Assembly (NCBI RefSeq): GCF_000373565.1
Contig: NZ_KB891797.1
Coordinates: forward strand, 406,487-470,486
From: Streptomyces sp. HmicA12
GTDB lineage: Bacteria > Actinomycetota > Actinomycetes > Streptomycetales > Streptomycetaceae
Direction of reading: 5' to 3'
Length of the DNA stretch: 64,000 nucleotides
Under the pieces are notes generated by a model. It was given only the letters and a program-made list of their open reading frames with translations, was not told the DNA's origin and ran no database searches. This document shows, piece by piece, positions 25,210-34,790 of the stretch (position 1 is the first letter of the stretch; every line of letters begins with the position of its first letter). Made by a program: the position numbers and the translations under genes.

Positions 25210-26313
25210 TCAGCCCACGACCGTCCAGGTGTCGCCGCCGGCGAGGAGCGCGCCGAGGTCGCCCTTGCCGTTCTGTTCGATCGCGGCGTCGAGCTGGTCG
25301 GCCATCTGCGTGTCGTAGACGGGGCGTTCGACGCTGCGCAGGACGCCGATGGGCGTGTGGTGCAGGGTGTCCGGGTCGGCCAGGCGGGAGAGGGCGAAGG
25401 CCGTGGTCGGGGACGCCGAGTGGGCGTCGTGGACCAGGATCTGGGACTTGTTGTCCTCGGTGACGGGGACGACCGTCAGATCGCCGGTCACCGCGTCCCG
25501 TACGACACCCTTCGAGCCCTCCGCGCCGAAGGTGATCGGCTGCCCGTGCTCCAGGCGGATCACGGCCTCCTCGGCCTGCTGCTTGTCCTTGAGGACCTCG
25601 AAGGCGCCGTCGTTGAAGATGTTGCAGTTCTGGTAGATCTCGACGAGCGCCGTGCCCTGGTGGTCGGCCGCCGCGCGCAGCACCGAGGTGAGGTGCTTGC
25701 GGTCGGAGTCGACGGTGCGGGCCACGAAGGACGCCTCGGCGCCGATCGCCAGGGACACCGGGTTGAAGGGCGCGTCGAGCGAGCCCATCGGCGTCGACTT
25801 GGTGATCTTCCCGACCTCGGAGGTGGGGGAGTACTGGCCCTTCGTGAGGCCGTAGATCCGGTTGTTGAAGAGGAGGATCTTGAGGTTCACGTTGCGGCGC
25901 AGCGCGTGGATCAGGTGGTTGCCGCCGATGGAGAGCGCGTCGCCGTCGCCCGTGACGACCCAGACGGACAGATCGCGGCGCGAGGAGGCGAGGCCCGTCG
26001 CGATGGCCGGGGCGCGGCCGTGGATGGAGTGCATCCCGTACGTGTTCATGTAGTACGGGAAGCGCGAGGAGCAGCCGATGCCGGAGACGAAGACGATGTT
26101 CTCCTTGGCGAGGCCCAGTTCGGGCATGAAGCCCTGCACCGCCGCGAGGATCGCGTAGTCACCGCAGCCGGGGCACCAGCGCACTTCCTGATCGGACTTG
26201 AAGTCCTTCATGGACTGCTTGGCCTCGGCCTTGGGGACGAGCGAGAGGAGCGACCGTGCCCCCGCGTCCGCGCTGTCCCCGGTGCCTTCCGTGTCTTCCA
26301 GGGTCTCAGCCAT
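25210..26313 (-). CDS. korB: 2-oxoglutarate:ferredoxin oxidoreductase, beta subunit
   Basis: The TPP-binding subunit of a CoA-acylating 2-oxoacid:ferredoxin oxidoreductase. In actinobacteria KorAB oxidises 2-oxoglutarate to succinyl-CoA. The 367-residue protein has the [4Fe-4S] cysteines in RWCPGCGDY, SGIGCSSRF and YQNCNIFND. The TPP/Mg motif is GDGDALSIGGNHLIHALRRN, with NNRIYGLTKGQYSPTSE after it. It follows korA with an 8-base overlap, so the subunits are translationally coupled. The cluster lies close to a partial nuo operon. Confidence 0.95.
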   Translation of the reverse strand: MAETLEDTEGTGDSADAGARSLLSLVPKAEAKQSMKDFKSDQEVRWCPGCGDYAILAAVQGFMPELGLAKENIVFVSGIGCSSRFPYYMNTYGMHSIHGRAPAIATGLASSRRDLSVWVVTGDGDALSIGGNHLIHALRRNVNLKILLFNNRIYGLTKGQYSPTSEVGKITKSTPMGSLDAPFNPVSLAIGAEASFVARTVDSDRKHLTSVLRAAADHQGTALVEIYQNCNIFNDGAFEVLKDKQQAEEAVIRLEHGQPITFGAEGSKGVVRDAVTGDLTVVPVTEDNKSQILVHDAHSASPTTAFALSRLADPDTLHHTPIGVLRSVERPVYDTQMADQLDAAIEQNGKGDLGALLAGGDTWTVVG

Positions 26314-28243
26314 CGATGGCCTCCTTGAGAGCCGTGGCGAGCTGCTCAGCCTTGAACGGCATGCCGTTGACCTGGTTGTACGAGTGGGCGTCGACCAGGT
26401 ACTTCGCCCGGATGAGGGTGGCGAGCTGACCGAGGTTCATCTCGGGGATCACCACCTTGTCGTAACGCCCCAGGACCTCGCCCAGATTCCGTGGGAACGG
26501 GTTGAGGTGGCGCAGATGGGCCTGGGCGATCGACTCGCCCGCGCCGCGCAGCCGGCGCACCGCCGCGGTGATCGGGCCGTACGTCGAACCCCAGCCCAGG
26601 ACCAGGGTGCGCGCGTCACCGTTCGCGTCGTCGACCTCGATGTCCGGGACCTCGATCCCGTCGATCTTGGCCTGCCGGGTGCGGACCATGAAGTCGTGGT
26701 TGGCCGGGTCGTAGGAGATGTTGCCCGTGCCGTCCTGCTTCTCGATGCCGCCGATCCGGTGTTCGAGGCCCGGCGTGCCCGGGATCGCCCACGGCCGGGC
26801 CAGCGTCTGCGGGTCGCGCTTGTACGGCCAGAAGACCTCGGTGCCGTCGTCGAGGGTGTGGTTGGGGCCGGAGGCGAACTGGACGCGCAGGTCCGGGAGT
26901 TCGTCCACCTCGGGGATGCGCCACGGCTCCGAGCCGTTGGCCAGGTAGCCGTCGGACAGGAGCAGCACCGGGGTGCGGTAGGTGACCGCGATCCGGGCCG
27001 CCTCGATGGCCGCGTCGAAGCAGTCGGCCGGGGTGCAGGGGGCGACGACGGGGACCGGGGCCTCGCCGTTGCGCCCGTACATGGCCTGCAACAGGTCGGC
27101 CTGCTCGGTCTTGGTGGGCAGGCCGGTGGACGGACCGCCGCGCTGGATGTCCACGACCAGGAGCGGGAGTTCGAGGGAGACCGCGAGGCCGATGGTCTCC
27201 GACTTCAGGGCCACACCCGGGCCGGAGGTCGTGGTCACCGCCAGCGAGCCGCCGAAGGCCGCGCCCAGCGCCGCGCCGATCCCGGCGATCTCGTCCTCCG
27301 CCTGGAAGGTGCGCACGCCGAAGTTCTTGTGCCGGGAGAGCTCGTGCAGGATGTCGGAGGCCGGGGTGATCGGGTACGAGCCCAGGTACAGCGGCAGATC
27401 CGCCTGCCGCGAGGCCGCGATCAGGCCGTAGGACAGGGCCAGGTTCCCGGAGATGTTGCGGTAGGTGCCGACCGGGAAGGCCGTGGCGGCGGGGGCGACC
27501 TCGTAGGAGACCGCGAAGTCCTCGGTCGTCTCGCCGAAGTTCCACCCCGCGTGGAACGCCGTCAGGTTGGCCTTCATGATCTCGGGCTTCTTGGCGAACT
27601 TCGCCTTGAGGAACTTCTCCGTGCCCTCGGTCGGCCGGTGGTACATCCACGACAGCAGGCCCAGCGCGAACATGTTCTTGGAGCGCTCGGCCTCCTTGCG
27701 GGAGAGGTCGAACTCCTTGAGCGCCTCCACCGTCAGCGTGGTCAGCGGCACCGGGTGCACGTGGTAGCCGTCGAGCGAGCCGTCCTCCAGAGGACTTTCC
27801 GCGTAACCGACCTTCGACATCGCCCGTTTGGTGAACTCGTCCGTGTTGACGATGACCTCGGCGCCGCGCGGCACGTCCGCGATGTTCGCCTTCAGCGCGG
27901 CCGGGTTCATCGCCACCAGCACGTTCGGCGCGTCGCCCGGGGTGAGGATGTCGTGGTCGGCGAAATGCAGCTGGAAGGAGGACACGCCGGGCAGGGTGCC
28001 GGCGGGGGCCCGGATCTCGGCCGGGAAGTTCGGCAGGGTGGAGAGGTCGTTGCCGAACGAGGCGGTCTCCGAGGTGAAGCGGTCGCCCGTGAGCTGCATC
28101 CCGTCACCGGAGTCACCCGCGAACCGGATGATCACCCGGTCCAGGCGCCGTACGTCCTTGCTGGATTCACCCGCAGGTGCGCGCTGTTCCCCGACCACAG
28201 CACTGTCGGCCTGCTCGGCTGCGCTACTGACCTGGCTGGTCAC
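26306..28243 (-). CDS. korA: 2-oxoglutarate:ferredoxin oxidoreductase, alpha subunit (gamma-alpha fusion)
   Basis: A 645-residue fused subunit. The N-terminal gamma domain starts VIIRFAGDSGDGMQLTGDRF. The alpha (pyrimidine-binding) domain starts GSYPITPASDILHELSRH and includes TFQAEDEIAGIGAALGAAFG and TTTSGPGVALKSETIGLA. The YPITPAS motif is the family signature for 2-oxoacid/CoA binding. GTG 28243 lies 9 bases after GAGGGAGG; a longer in-frame reading to 28309 would cross that ribosome site. It is the first gene of the leftward korAB operon. Confidence 0.94.
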   Translation of the reverse strand: MTSQVSSAAEQADSAVVGEQRAPAGESSKDVRRLDRVIIRFAGDSGDGMQLTGDRFTSETASFGNDLSTLPNFPAEIRAPAGTLPGVSSFQLHFADHDILTPGDAPNVLVAMNPAALKANIADVPRGAEVIVNTDEFTKRAMSKVGYAESPLEDGSLDGYHVHPVPLTTLTVEALKEFDLSRKEAERSKNMFALGLLSWMYHRPTEGTEKFLKAKFAKKPEIMKANLTAFHAGWNFGETTEDFAVSYEVAPAATAFPVGTYRNISGNLALSYGLIAASRQADLPLYLGSYPITPASDILHELSRHKNFGVRTFQAEDEIAGIGAALGAAFGGSLAVTTTSGPGVALKSETIGLAVSLELPLLVVDIQRGGPSTGLPTKTEQADLLQAMYGRNGEAPVPVVAPCTPADCFDAAIEAARIAVTYRTPVLLLSDGYLANGSEPWRIPEVDELPDLRVQFASGPNHTLDDGTEVFWPYKRDPQTLARPWAIPGTPGLEHRIGGIEKQDGTGNISYDPANHDFMVRTRQAKIDGIEVPDIEVDDANGDARTLVLGWGSTYGPITAAVRRLRGAGESIAQAHLRHLNPFPRNLGEVLGRYDKVVIPEMNLGQLATLIRAKYLVDAHSYNQVNGMPFKAEQLATALKEAIDG

Positions 28244-28531
28244 TGAACTGGACCTCCCTCGAGGCGGCTGTGCGGGCAGGGCCGTCCCACCGGCCTTCCC
28301 AAGGCCCACCCTACGTCTGTAAGGGTCACCTTCCTCCGAGCATTTGCATGCTGGACCCGGAAATGAGACGGCCTGTCGTCCCGCTTTGTCATGATCCGCC
28401 CGCCCCCTGGGGCCGCACTCGAAGCGTTCTGGAAGACGCCCCTCGCTCGTCCTTCGGTTCTAGGTCTGCCGTGGAGGTCGGATCCCGATGGGTGGTCCGA
28501 TCCCGCTCATATCTGACAGGGTGTCAGTTTC
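28244..28531. promoter_or_regulatory. korA promoter region with two small palindromes
   Basis: A 288-base region upstream of korA and downstream of the response regulator gene. AGCAT-TTGC-ATGCT lies at 28339-28352, near where the korA promoter would be. CTGACA-GGG-TGTCAG at 28513-28527 lies 5 bases beyond the response-regulator stop codon. The second could be a short terminator, but its TGACA-N3-TGTCA form also resembles TetR-type operators. No gene is seen. Confidence 0.4.
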
Positions 28532-29203
28532 TCAGGAGTTCAGGTAGGTCAGAACGGCCAGAACACGCCGGTGATCCCCGTCACTCTGGGACAGGCCCAG
28601 CTTCAGGAAGATGTTGCTCACGTGCTTCTCGACCGCGCCGTCGCTCACCACGAGCTGCCGGGCGACCGCCGAGTTGGTCCGGCCCTCCGCCATCAGACCG
28701 AGGACCTCGCGCTCGCGCGGGGTGAGATGGGCGAGGACGTCCTGCTTGCGGCTGCGGCCCAGGAGCTGCGCTACCACCTCCGGGTCGAGCGCCGTGCCGC
28801 CCTCGGCGACGCGCACCACCGCGTCCACGAACTCCCGAACCTCCGCGACCCGGTCCTTGAGCAGATAGCCGACCCCGCGGCTCGACCCGGCGAGCAGCTC
28901 GGTGGCGTACTGCTCCTCCACGTACTGGGAGAGGACCAGCACCCCGAGGTGCGGGAATCTGGCGCGCAGCCGCACCGCCGCGCGTACCCCCTCGTCGGTG
29001 TGCGTGGGCGGCATCCGTACGTCCGCCACGACCACGTCCGGGAGCTGGTCCTGCTCACCGAGCTCGGTGATGGTCTTGACCAGCGCTTCCCCGTCGCCGA
29101 CGCCGGCGACGACCTCGTGCCCACGGTCGGTCAGCAGCCGGGTCAGGCCCTCCCTGAGCAGCACTGAATCCTCGGCGATGACCACCCGCACCCTGTCCTC
29201 CAC
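28532..29203 (-). CDS. NarL/LuxR-type response regulator
   Basis: A 223-residue two-component regulator. The receiver has [13 protein letters not shown], the phospho-acceptor Asp in [10 protein letters not shown], the conserved Ser in VLSQY and the Lys in YLLKDRV. The C-terminal LuxR helix-turn-helix is [20 protein letters not shown] followed by [16 protein letters not shown] 29203 gives the shortest complete receiver; an in-frame ATG upstream would add a Gly/Arg-rich leader. Two paralogous histidine kinases lie immediately upstream on the same strand and are its likely partners. Targets are unknown; the facing nuo operon and korAB are candidates. Confidence 0.9.
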   Translation of the reverse strand: MEDRVRVVIAEDSVLLREGLTRLLTDRGHEVVAGVGDGEALVKTITELGEQDQLPDVVVADVRMPPTHTDEGVRAAVRLRARFPHLGVLVLSQYVEEQYATELLAGSSRGVGYLLKDRVAEVREFVDAVVRVAEGGTALDPEVVAQLLGRSRKQDVLAHLTPREREVLGLMAEGRTNSAVARQLVVSDGAVEKHVSNIFLKLGLSQSDGDHRRVLAVLTYLNS

Positions 29204-29336
29204 GTTTCTCGTCCCCCCAGCGCCCCGGCGAATCCGGTCACCGGAGCCAGTCATGACAGGCCCAGCATTCCAGGATCGGGACCCCGACGCCCCCAGGCTG
29301 CGGAAATAGAGGGCGCCGACACACATCACGAGGGCC

Positions 29337-29361
29337 GGGCGGCACCGTGTCGGTGCCGCCC
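29337..29361 (-). terminator. Hairpin downstream of the first histidine kinase
   Basis: GGGCGGCACC, loop GTGTC, GGTGCCGCCC: a perfect 10-bp stem 25 bases past the kinase stop codon and 133 bases before the response regulator start. It suggests the regulator has its own promoter, or that read-through is partial. Confidence 0.6.
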
Positions 29362-29386
29362 AGCCCCTGCCGTCACTTCTGCCGCT

Positions 29387-30814
29387 TCAGGCCCGCCGCC
29401 AGGGCAGCTCCGCCGTCACCCGGGTCGGCCCGGCGGCCGGCGAGTCGACCAGCAGGATCCCGTCGACCGCGTCCAGCCGCTCGGCGAGTCCCGCGAGCCC
29501 CGAGCCGCCGGAGGTGTCCGCGCCGCCGACGCCGTTGTCGAGGACCTGGAGCATCAGCCGGTCGCCGGCCCGCCACACGTCGACCGTCGCGCGGGTCGCC
29601 CGGCTGTGCTTGCTGATGTTCTGCAGCAGCTCGGAGACCGTGAAGTAGGCGATGCCCTCGATGGCGGGGGCCGGGCGCTCCTTCAGGACCGAGCCGTCGA
29701 CGTCCACCGTCACCGGGACCGTGCACCGGGAGGCGATGGAGGACAGGGCGGCGTCCAGGCCGCGGTCGGTGAGGATCGCCGGGTGGATGCCGCGGGCCAG
29801 GTCGCGCAGCTCCTGCAGCGCCGTCTTCACCTCGCCGTGCGCCTCGTCGACCATGCGGGCCGCGGCCGCCGGGTCCTCGGTGAGCTTCTCCTTGGCGAGG
29901 CCCAGGTCCATGGCCAGGTTCACCAGGCGGGCCTGGGCCCCGTCGTGCAGGTCGCGCTCGATGCGGCGCAGGTCGGCGGCGGCCGTGTCGACCACGACAC
30001 CCCGGTCCGACTCCAGCTCCACCACGCGCGAGGCGAGCCGGGAGGGGCCGAGCAGGCCCGTGACCATCAGACGGTCGACCGTCGTCAGAGCGCGGACGAT
30101 CCACGGAGTGGCCAGGACGAAGAGCAGGCCGACCAGCGAGGTGAGCGCGATCTCGAAGGGGTTGTTCAGATAGACGGAGTGGGCTTCGTCGCCGTAGACC
30201 TGCAGGCCGGCCTCGCCCGCGTACATCGGGAAGACCCACTGCCACAGCGGGTACGTGAACAGCGCCCAGCCCATCGACCAGAACGCCAGCGACACGGAGA
30301 ACGCGAAGGTCGCCCACGGGAAGTGCAGCACCCCGTAGAGCATGTGCCGCCAGGAGACACCGCTCTTGAGCGTCGCGCCCATCCACGCCATCGGGCCGGA
30401 GCCCTTGCGCGGCCGCACCGGCTCCGGCGTACCGATCTCCAGACCGAGCAGTCCGCGCGCCCGGGTCCGCTCCAGGGCGCCGAAGCCGCGCGCCCCGGCG
30501 AGCCCGGCCGCGAGGACCGGCACGCCGATGAAGGTGATCAGCAGGCCCGCGCCGAGCGACATCATCGTCACCGTCCACACGAAGAAGACGACGCTGATCG
30601 GCAGGGACAGCAGCTGGTAGGCGAGCTCCCGCCACGCCCGGCCCTCGACCGGGGCGCGCAGCCAGGCCGGGAGCCGGTTCAGGCCGCGGCGGGGCCGGTC
30701 GCCGTAGCGGTCGGGGCCGGCGCCGTGGTCGCTGTGGCGGTCGGGGCCGTGGTCGTCGTCGTACGAGTACGCATACGCGCCCTCATCGAGGTATCCGTAC
30801 TGCTGCGTGGCCAT
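29387..30814 (-). CDS. Sensor histidine kinase (HPK7, NarX-like), copy 1
   Basis: A 475-residue membrane kinase. A Tyr/Asp/His-rich N-terminus precedes a sensor region with four to six hydrophobic segments (for example LLSLPISVVFFVWTVTMM and GWALFTYPLWQWVFPMY). HisKA_3 carries the phospho-accepting His in RIERDLHDGAQARLVNLAM. The HATPase domain has SELLQNISKHSRATRA (N box), LDNGVGGAD (G1) and GLAGLAERL (G2). It shares the dimerisation/phosphotransfer segment almost residue for residue with the next gene upstream, so the two arose by tandem duplication. ATG 30814 (MATQQYGYLDEG) is preferred over a Pro/Gly-rich upstream extension. Confidence 0.9.
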   Translation of the reverse strand: MATQQYGYLDEGAYAYSYDDDHGPDRHSDHGAGPDRYGDRPRRGLNRLPAWLRAPVEGRAWRELAYQLLSLPISVVFFVWTVTMMSLGAGLLITFIGVPVLAAGLAGARGFGALERTRARGLLGLEIGTPEPVRPRKGSGPMAWMGATLKSGVSWRHMLYGVLHFPWATFAFSVSLAFWSMGWALFTYPLWQWVFPMYAGEAGLQVYGDEAHSVYLNNPFEIALTSLVGLLFVLATPWIVRALTTVDRLMVTGLLGPSRLASRVVELESDRGVVVDTAAADLRRIERDLHDGAQARLVNLAMDLGLAKEKLTEDPAAAARMVDEAHGEVKTALQELRDLARGIHPAILTDRGLDAALSSIASRCTVPVTVDVDGSVLKERPAPAIEGIAYFTVSELLQNISKHSRATRATVDVWRAGDRLMLQVLDNGVGGADTSGGSGLAGLAERLDAVDGILLVDSPAAGPTRVTAELPWRRA

Positions 30815-30971
30815 CGAGTGCCGTCCGTTTCTGCCAGGGGTCTGCCGGGGGCTGCTTGCCGGGGGTCCTGCCGGGGGTCCTTGTGCGGGGTGTCCCGTCG
30901 TGATTCCAGAGTGCTCGGCGGCGGACGGCGGGGCCATGCGGCGGGTCGGCGTCTTCGACCGGGGGTTTTCC

Positions 30972-32204
30972 CTACCCCTTGGTGAGGGCCGGGCGGTCGC
31001 GCCAGGGCAGCTCGGCGGTGACCGTCGTGCCCTCGCCCTCCGGCGACTCCACGACGAACAGGCCGTCGACCGCGCCGAGCCGCTCCGCGAGACCGGACAT
31101 GCCGGTGCCCTTGTCGAGGCTCGCGCCCCCGACCCCGTCGTCCCGCACCTGGAGCATCAGCCGGTCGCCGGAGCGCCACACGTCGACGCTCGCCTGCGTG
31201 GCCCGGCTGTGCTTGCTGATGTTCTGCAGCAGCTCGGAGACCGTGAAGTACGCGATGCCCTCGATCGCCTCGGCGGGCCGCGCCGGCAGCTCGGCCGTCA
31301 CCTTCACCGGGACCGTGCAGCGCGAGGCGACGGAGGACAGGGCGGCGTCCAGGCCGCGGTCGGTGAGGACCGCCGGGTGGATGCCGCGGGCCAGGTCGCG
31401 CAGCTCCTGGAGCGCGATCTTCACTTCCCCGTGCGCCTCGTCGATCATGAGCGCCACGGACGCGTCGGCCTGACCCTCCAGGAGCTTCTCCTTGGCGAGA
31501 CCGAGCCCCATCGCCAGATTCACCAGACGGGCCTGGGCCCCGTCGTGCAGATCGCGCTCGATGCGGCGCAGATCGGCCGCGGCCGTGTCCACCACGACAC
31601 CCCGGTCCGACTCCAACTCGGCGATCCGCCGCTCCAGCTCGTCGGAGGGCGACAACAGGGCGCGCACCATCGCCCGGTCGGCGTTGGTCAGGCCCCGCGC
31701 GATGAACGGCAGCACGGGCCACAGCACCAGCAGCGAGGGCAGCACCAGCGCGAACGTCAGCACGCTCCACGGCAGCCGGATCACCTCGTACAGCACGGCG
31801 CGCCAGCCCACCGGGTCCTTCAGCCCGTTCCACAACCAGGCGAAGAACCCGCCCGCGTTGCGCACCGGCAGCGGACTCGGCTCCTCGATCCGCACCCCGA
31901 GCAGCGCCCGGGCCCTGGCCCGCTCCGCCCGGCCGAGCAGCCGCGCGCCGCGCAGCCCGCCCGCGATCAGCGGCAGGCCGATCACCGTCACCGTCAGACC
32001 GGCACCGAGCGCCAGCATCGTCACGGCGTACACGAAACCGAGGACGGCCAGCGGGAAGCTGCTCAGGAGATACGCGATCTCCTTCCAGGTGTGCCGGTCG
32101 AAGGCGAAACGCGCCGGCGGCAGCACGGGACGGTCGTCCTCGGCGTCATCGATGTCATCGGGGACGCCGTCCGTGATGTCGGGAGCGTGGAGTGGGTCGG
32201 TCAT
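30972..32204 (-). CDS. Sensor histidine kinase (HPK7, NarX-like), copy 2
   Basis: A 410-residue paralogue of the adjacent kinase. It has an acidic N-terminus (MTDPLHAPDITDGVPDDIDD) and a membrane sensor block (FPLAVLGFVYAVTMLALGAG and SVLTFALVLPSLLVLWPVLP). HisKA_3 is RIERDLHDGAQARLVNLAMG. HATPase boxes are SELLQNISKHSRATQA, RDDGVGGAS and GMSGLAERL. The sensor halves differ from copy 1 while the catalytic halves match, so the two may report different signals to one response regulator. ATG 32204 excludes a Pro-rich upstream reading. The gene is divergent from nuoA; 157 bases rich in a GGGGGTCCT-like direct repeat separate the two kinases. Confidence 0.9.
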   Translation of the reverse strand: MTDPLHAPDITDGVPDDIDDAEDDRPVLPPARFAFDRHTWKEIAYLLSSFPLAVLGFVYAVTMLALGAGLTVTVIGLPLIAGGLRGARLLGRAERARARALLGVRIEEPSPLPVRNAGGFFAWLWNGLKDPVGWRAVLYEVIRLPWSVLTFALVLPSLLVLWPVLPFIARGLTNADRAMVRALLSPSDELERRIAELESDRGVVVDTAAADLRRIERDLHDGAQARLVNLAMGLGLAKEKLLEGQADASVALMIDEAHGEVKIALQELRDLARGIHPAVLTDRGLDAALSSVASRCTVPVKVTAELPARPAEAIEGIAYFTVSELLQNISKHSRATQASVDVWRSGDRLMLQVRDDGVGGASLDKGTGMSGLAERLGAVDGLFVVESPEGEGTTVTAELPWRDRPALTKG

Positions 32205-32311
32205 AACCGAAAGAGTGCCCTGCGCGCGCGGGGCCGCGCCATGAGGCGGACTGCCCGGCAGGAACGGGGGATAACCCCACCTCGCCGCCTCCCCGGGCGG
32301 CACCGGGCTGC

Positions 32312-32339
32312 TTACTGTCCCTTTAACAGGCCCTAGACT
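32312..32339 (+). promoter_or_regulatory. Candidate promoter of the partial nuo operon
   Basis: TTACTG at 32312-32317 and TAGACT at 32334-32339 are separated by 16 bases, close to the HrdB consensus. Transcription would start near 32346, giving a leader of about 53 bases before the nuoA GTG. This rules out the in-frame GTG at 32342 as the start. Confidence 0.4.
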
Positions 32340-32398
32340 CCGTGTCCGTACAGATCGTCGAACACGAACCACCAACGAACAGGCGAGGGGCGGCAGAC

Positions 32399-32809
32399 GT
32401 GACGGGACCGACCGTGACCGTCATCGCGGCGGACTACTCCCACGACTACTTCCGGTCGTACTCGGTGGTCGGACTGCTCGCCGTCGTCGGCGTGCTCTTC
32501 GTCGCCGTGGCCTTCGGCGCGGGACGCCTGCTGCGCCCGGTGGTGCCCACCCCGGAGAAACTCCTCACGTACGAGTGCGGCGTCGACCCCGTCGGCGAGG
32601 GCTGGGCCCACACCCAGGTCCGCTACTACGTCTACGCGTTCCTCTACGTGATCTTCGCGGTCGACTCGATCTTCCTCTTCCCCTGGGCCACGGTCTTCGC
32701 CGCGCCGGGATACGGCGCGACGACCCTCGTCGAGATGTTCATCTTCCTCGGCTTCCTCGCCGTGGGCCTGCTGTACGCATACAAGAAGGGCGTCCTTACG
32801 TGGGCGTGA
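32399..32809 (+). CDS. nuoA: NADH-quinone oxidoreductase subunit A (second set)
   Basis: A 136-residue membrane subunit of complex I with three helices. The conserved loop [12 protein letters not shown] (the Cys/Glu loop near the quinone site) and [20 protein letters not shown] are family signatures. GTG 32399 sits 8 bases after GAGGGG. It is the first gene of a ten-gene operon lacking nuoD, E, F and G. Its stop overlaps the nuoB start. Confidence 0.93.
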   Translation: MTGPTVTVIAADYSHDYFRSYSVVGLLAVVGVLFVAVAFGAGRLLRPVVPTPEKLLTYECGVDPVGEGWAHTQVRYYVYAFLYVIFAVDSIFLFPWATVFAAPGYGATTLVEMFIFLGFLAVGLLYAYKKGVLTWA

Positions 32810-33423
32810 GTGACGTGGACGTGAGTGATGTGACCCCCTCGGAGCCGGTGTACCTGCCCGAACCGAAGAAGCTGGGCGTGCTCTCGCGTCTGGCGCCCGA
32901 GCCGATGAAGGTGGTCCTCAACTGGGGCCGCCGCTACAGCCTGTGGGTCTTCAACTTCGGACTCGCCTGCTGCGCCATCGAGTTCATCGCCGCGTCGATG
33001 GCCCGCCACGACTTCATCCGGCTCGGCGTCATCCCGTTCGCGCCGGGCCCGCGGCAGGCGGACCTGATGGTCGTCTCGGGGACCGTGACCGACAAGATGG
33101 CGCCGGCCGTGAAGCGCCTGTACGAGCAGATGCCCGAGCCGAAGTACGTCATCTCGTTCGGCGCCTGCTCCAACTGCGGCGGCCCGTACTGGGACTCGTA
33201 CTCCGTCACCAAGGGCGTCGACCAGATCATTCCGGTCGACGTGTACGTGCCCGGGTGCCCGCCGCGTCCCGAGGCGCTGCTCCAGGGCATCCTCAAGCTC
33301 CAGGAGAAGATCGCCCGCGAGTCGCTCGGCGAGCGGTACGCGTCGGCGGGCCGGCCCTCCGCGGCGGCGCTGACCAGCCCGCTGGTGCAGCCGCCGGCTC
33401 CTGGTTCGGGGGACGGCCGATGA
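32806..33423 (+). CDS. nuoB: NADH-quinone oxidoreductase subunit B (second set)
   Basis: A 205-residue subunit carrying cluster N2. Ligands are present in GLACCAIEF (the Cys-Cys pair), GACSNCGG and [14 protein letters not shown]. The N-terminal leader [13 protein letters not shown] contains a short repeat encoded by repeated GTGA/GTGG triplets, giving several possible starts. GTG 32806, overlapping the nuoA stop, is preferred. All N2 ligands are intact, so the protein could hold a functional quinone-site cluster, although its usual partner NuoD is not encoded here. Confidence 0.92.
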   Translation: MSDVDVSDVTPSEPVYLPEPKKLGVLSRLAPEPMKVVLNWGRRYSLWVFNFGLACCAIEFIAASMARHDFIRLGVIPFAPGPRQADLMVVSGTVTDKMAPAVKRLYEQMPEPKYVISFGACSNCGGPYWDSYSVTKGVDQIIPVDVYVPGCPPRPEALLQGILKLQEKIARESLGERYASAGRPSAAALTSPLVQPPAPGSGDGR

Positions 33424-34790
33424 GCTGGCTGCCGAGCCCGGTCGAGGAGCTGTTCGGCGCCGAGGCCACGGCCGAGGAGGCGTACGACCTGCTGACGGTC
33501 GACGTCCCGGCCGGTGCGTGGACCACGGCTCTGGAGACGGCCCGTACGACGCTGGGGTGCACGTACTTCGACTGGCTGAGCGCGGTCGACGAGCCCGGGA
33601 CCGGCTTCCGCGTGTGCGCGCACGTCGCCGCCGTGGCGCCGGGATCGGTGCGACGACTGCTGCTGCGGACCACCGTGCCGCACTCGGCGCCGGTCCTGGC
33701 ATCGGCGGTCGAGGTGTACGCGGGCGCGCGCTGGCACGAGCGCGAGACGCACGAGATGTTCGGCGTGGACTTCACGGACCACCCGGGGCTCGACCCGCTG
33801 TTGCTGCCCGAGGGCTTCGAGGGCCATCCCCTCCGCAAGGACTTCGTGCTCGCGGCGCGCGTCGCGAAGGCGTGGCCGGGCGCGAAGGAGCCGGGGGAGC
33901 CTGCGGCGGGTGCGGCACACGGCGGGCCCAAGCGCCGCCAGATGCTGCCGCCCGGCGTGCCCGACCCGAACGAGTGGGGCCCGCTGAAGGGCCAGCTGCC
34001 GCCCGCTCCCGCGCGTCCCGCCCGGGGCGCCGGACGCGCGGCGGGCGCCGCGGGGCGCGCCGGTGCGGGGGAACGGCCGGTGCGCAGGGCCCGCTCGGCG
34101 AGCGAGGGTTCGGCGAGCCAGGCCGCGGAGGCCGCGGCGCCGGGGGCTTCGTCCGGGACTTCGTCCGGGACTTCGTCTGCGGCTTCGTCTGCGGCTTCTC
34201 CGGGGGTGGGCGCCGATTCCGGTTCTGGTTCTGGTGCTGGTTCCGGTTCTGGTGCTGGTTCCGGTGAGGGGCGTCCGGCGCGGCGTGCCCGCAGTGTGTC
34301 GGAGGGGTCGGCGAGCCAGCGGCCCGGCGCCGAGCAGGACGCGTCGTCGAGCCCCGCGCCGGGCCGGCGCTCCCGCAGCGCGTCGCAAGGGTCGGCATCG
34401 CAGCGCACGACGCCGGAGACCGGAACCCCGGACGACGCGACCCCGCCGAAGCGGCCCGCGCCGAGTCCCCGCACGAGCGACGCACCGTGGCACCACGCCA
34501 AGCCCACATTCGACGAGCCTCCGAGCCCGGACGCGCTGGGAGCGGAGGGTGGCGGTGCGAGTGCGGGTGCAGGTGCTGGTGTCGAGGCCGATGCCGCGGC
34601 CGAGGTGACGAAGGGGGCTGACGTCGGAGGCACGGCCGAATCCGACCCGGAGACGGCCGCCCCCGAGCCGGGCGACGGGACCCCGCCGGAGCCCGCGGAC
34701 GAGGGTTCCGGGGCCGGCGCCGCGCCGGAGGCGGACGGTTCCCGCCCCGAGGAATCCGACGACACGACCCCCGATGGAGGCACGCGGTGA
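33420..34790 (+). CDS. nuoC: NADH-quinone oxidoreductase subunit C with long disordered repeat tail
   Basis: The first 190 residues are a normal NuoC (30-kDa) domain. [20 protein letters not shown] and [20 protein letters not shown] are the family signature (ERExxDxxGxxFxxHP type). Typical proteins end near there, but this one runs to 456 residues. The tail is rich in Ala, Ser, Arg, Pro and Gly, with three copies of RRxRSxSxGSASQ at 222-234, 288-300 and 316-328. An acidic end follows. The tail is not NuoD, so it is not a NuoCD fusion. It starts with an ATGA overlap from nuoB and ends overlapping nuoH. Confidence 0.9.
   Translation: MSWLPSPVEELFGAEATAEEAYDLLTVDVPAGAWTTALETARTTLGCTYFDWLSAVDEPGTGFRVCAHVAAVAPGSVRRLLLRTTVPHSAPVLASAVEVYAGARWHERETHEMFGVDFTDHPGLDPLLLPEGFEGHPLRKDFVLAARVAKAWPGAKEPGEPAAGAAHGGPKRRQMLPPGVPDPNEWGPLKGQLPPAPARPARGAGRAAGAAGRAGAGERPVRRARSASEGSASQAAEAAAPGASSGTSSGTSSAASSAASPGVGADSGSGSGAGSGSGAGSGEGRPARRARSVSEGSASQRPGAEQDASSSPAPGRRSRSASQGSASQRTTPETGTPDDATPPKRPAPSPRTSDAPWHHAKPTFDEPPSPDALGAEGGGASAGAGAGVEADAAAEVTKGADVGGTAESDPETAAPEPGDGTPPEPADEGSGAGAAPEADGSRPEESDDTTPDGGTR

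Noticed and set aside
26198..28246. Long + strand open frame opposite korA
   Set aside because: Repetitive Arg/Gly/Val composition and fully antisense to a conserved KorA.
33990..34790. NuoCD fusion
   Set aside because: The extended part of NuoC is low-complexity and lacks any NuoD motif, so nuoD is truly missing from this operon.
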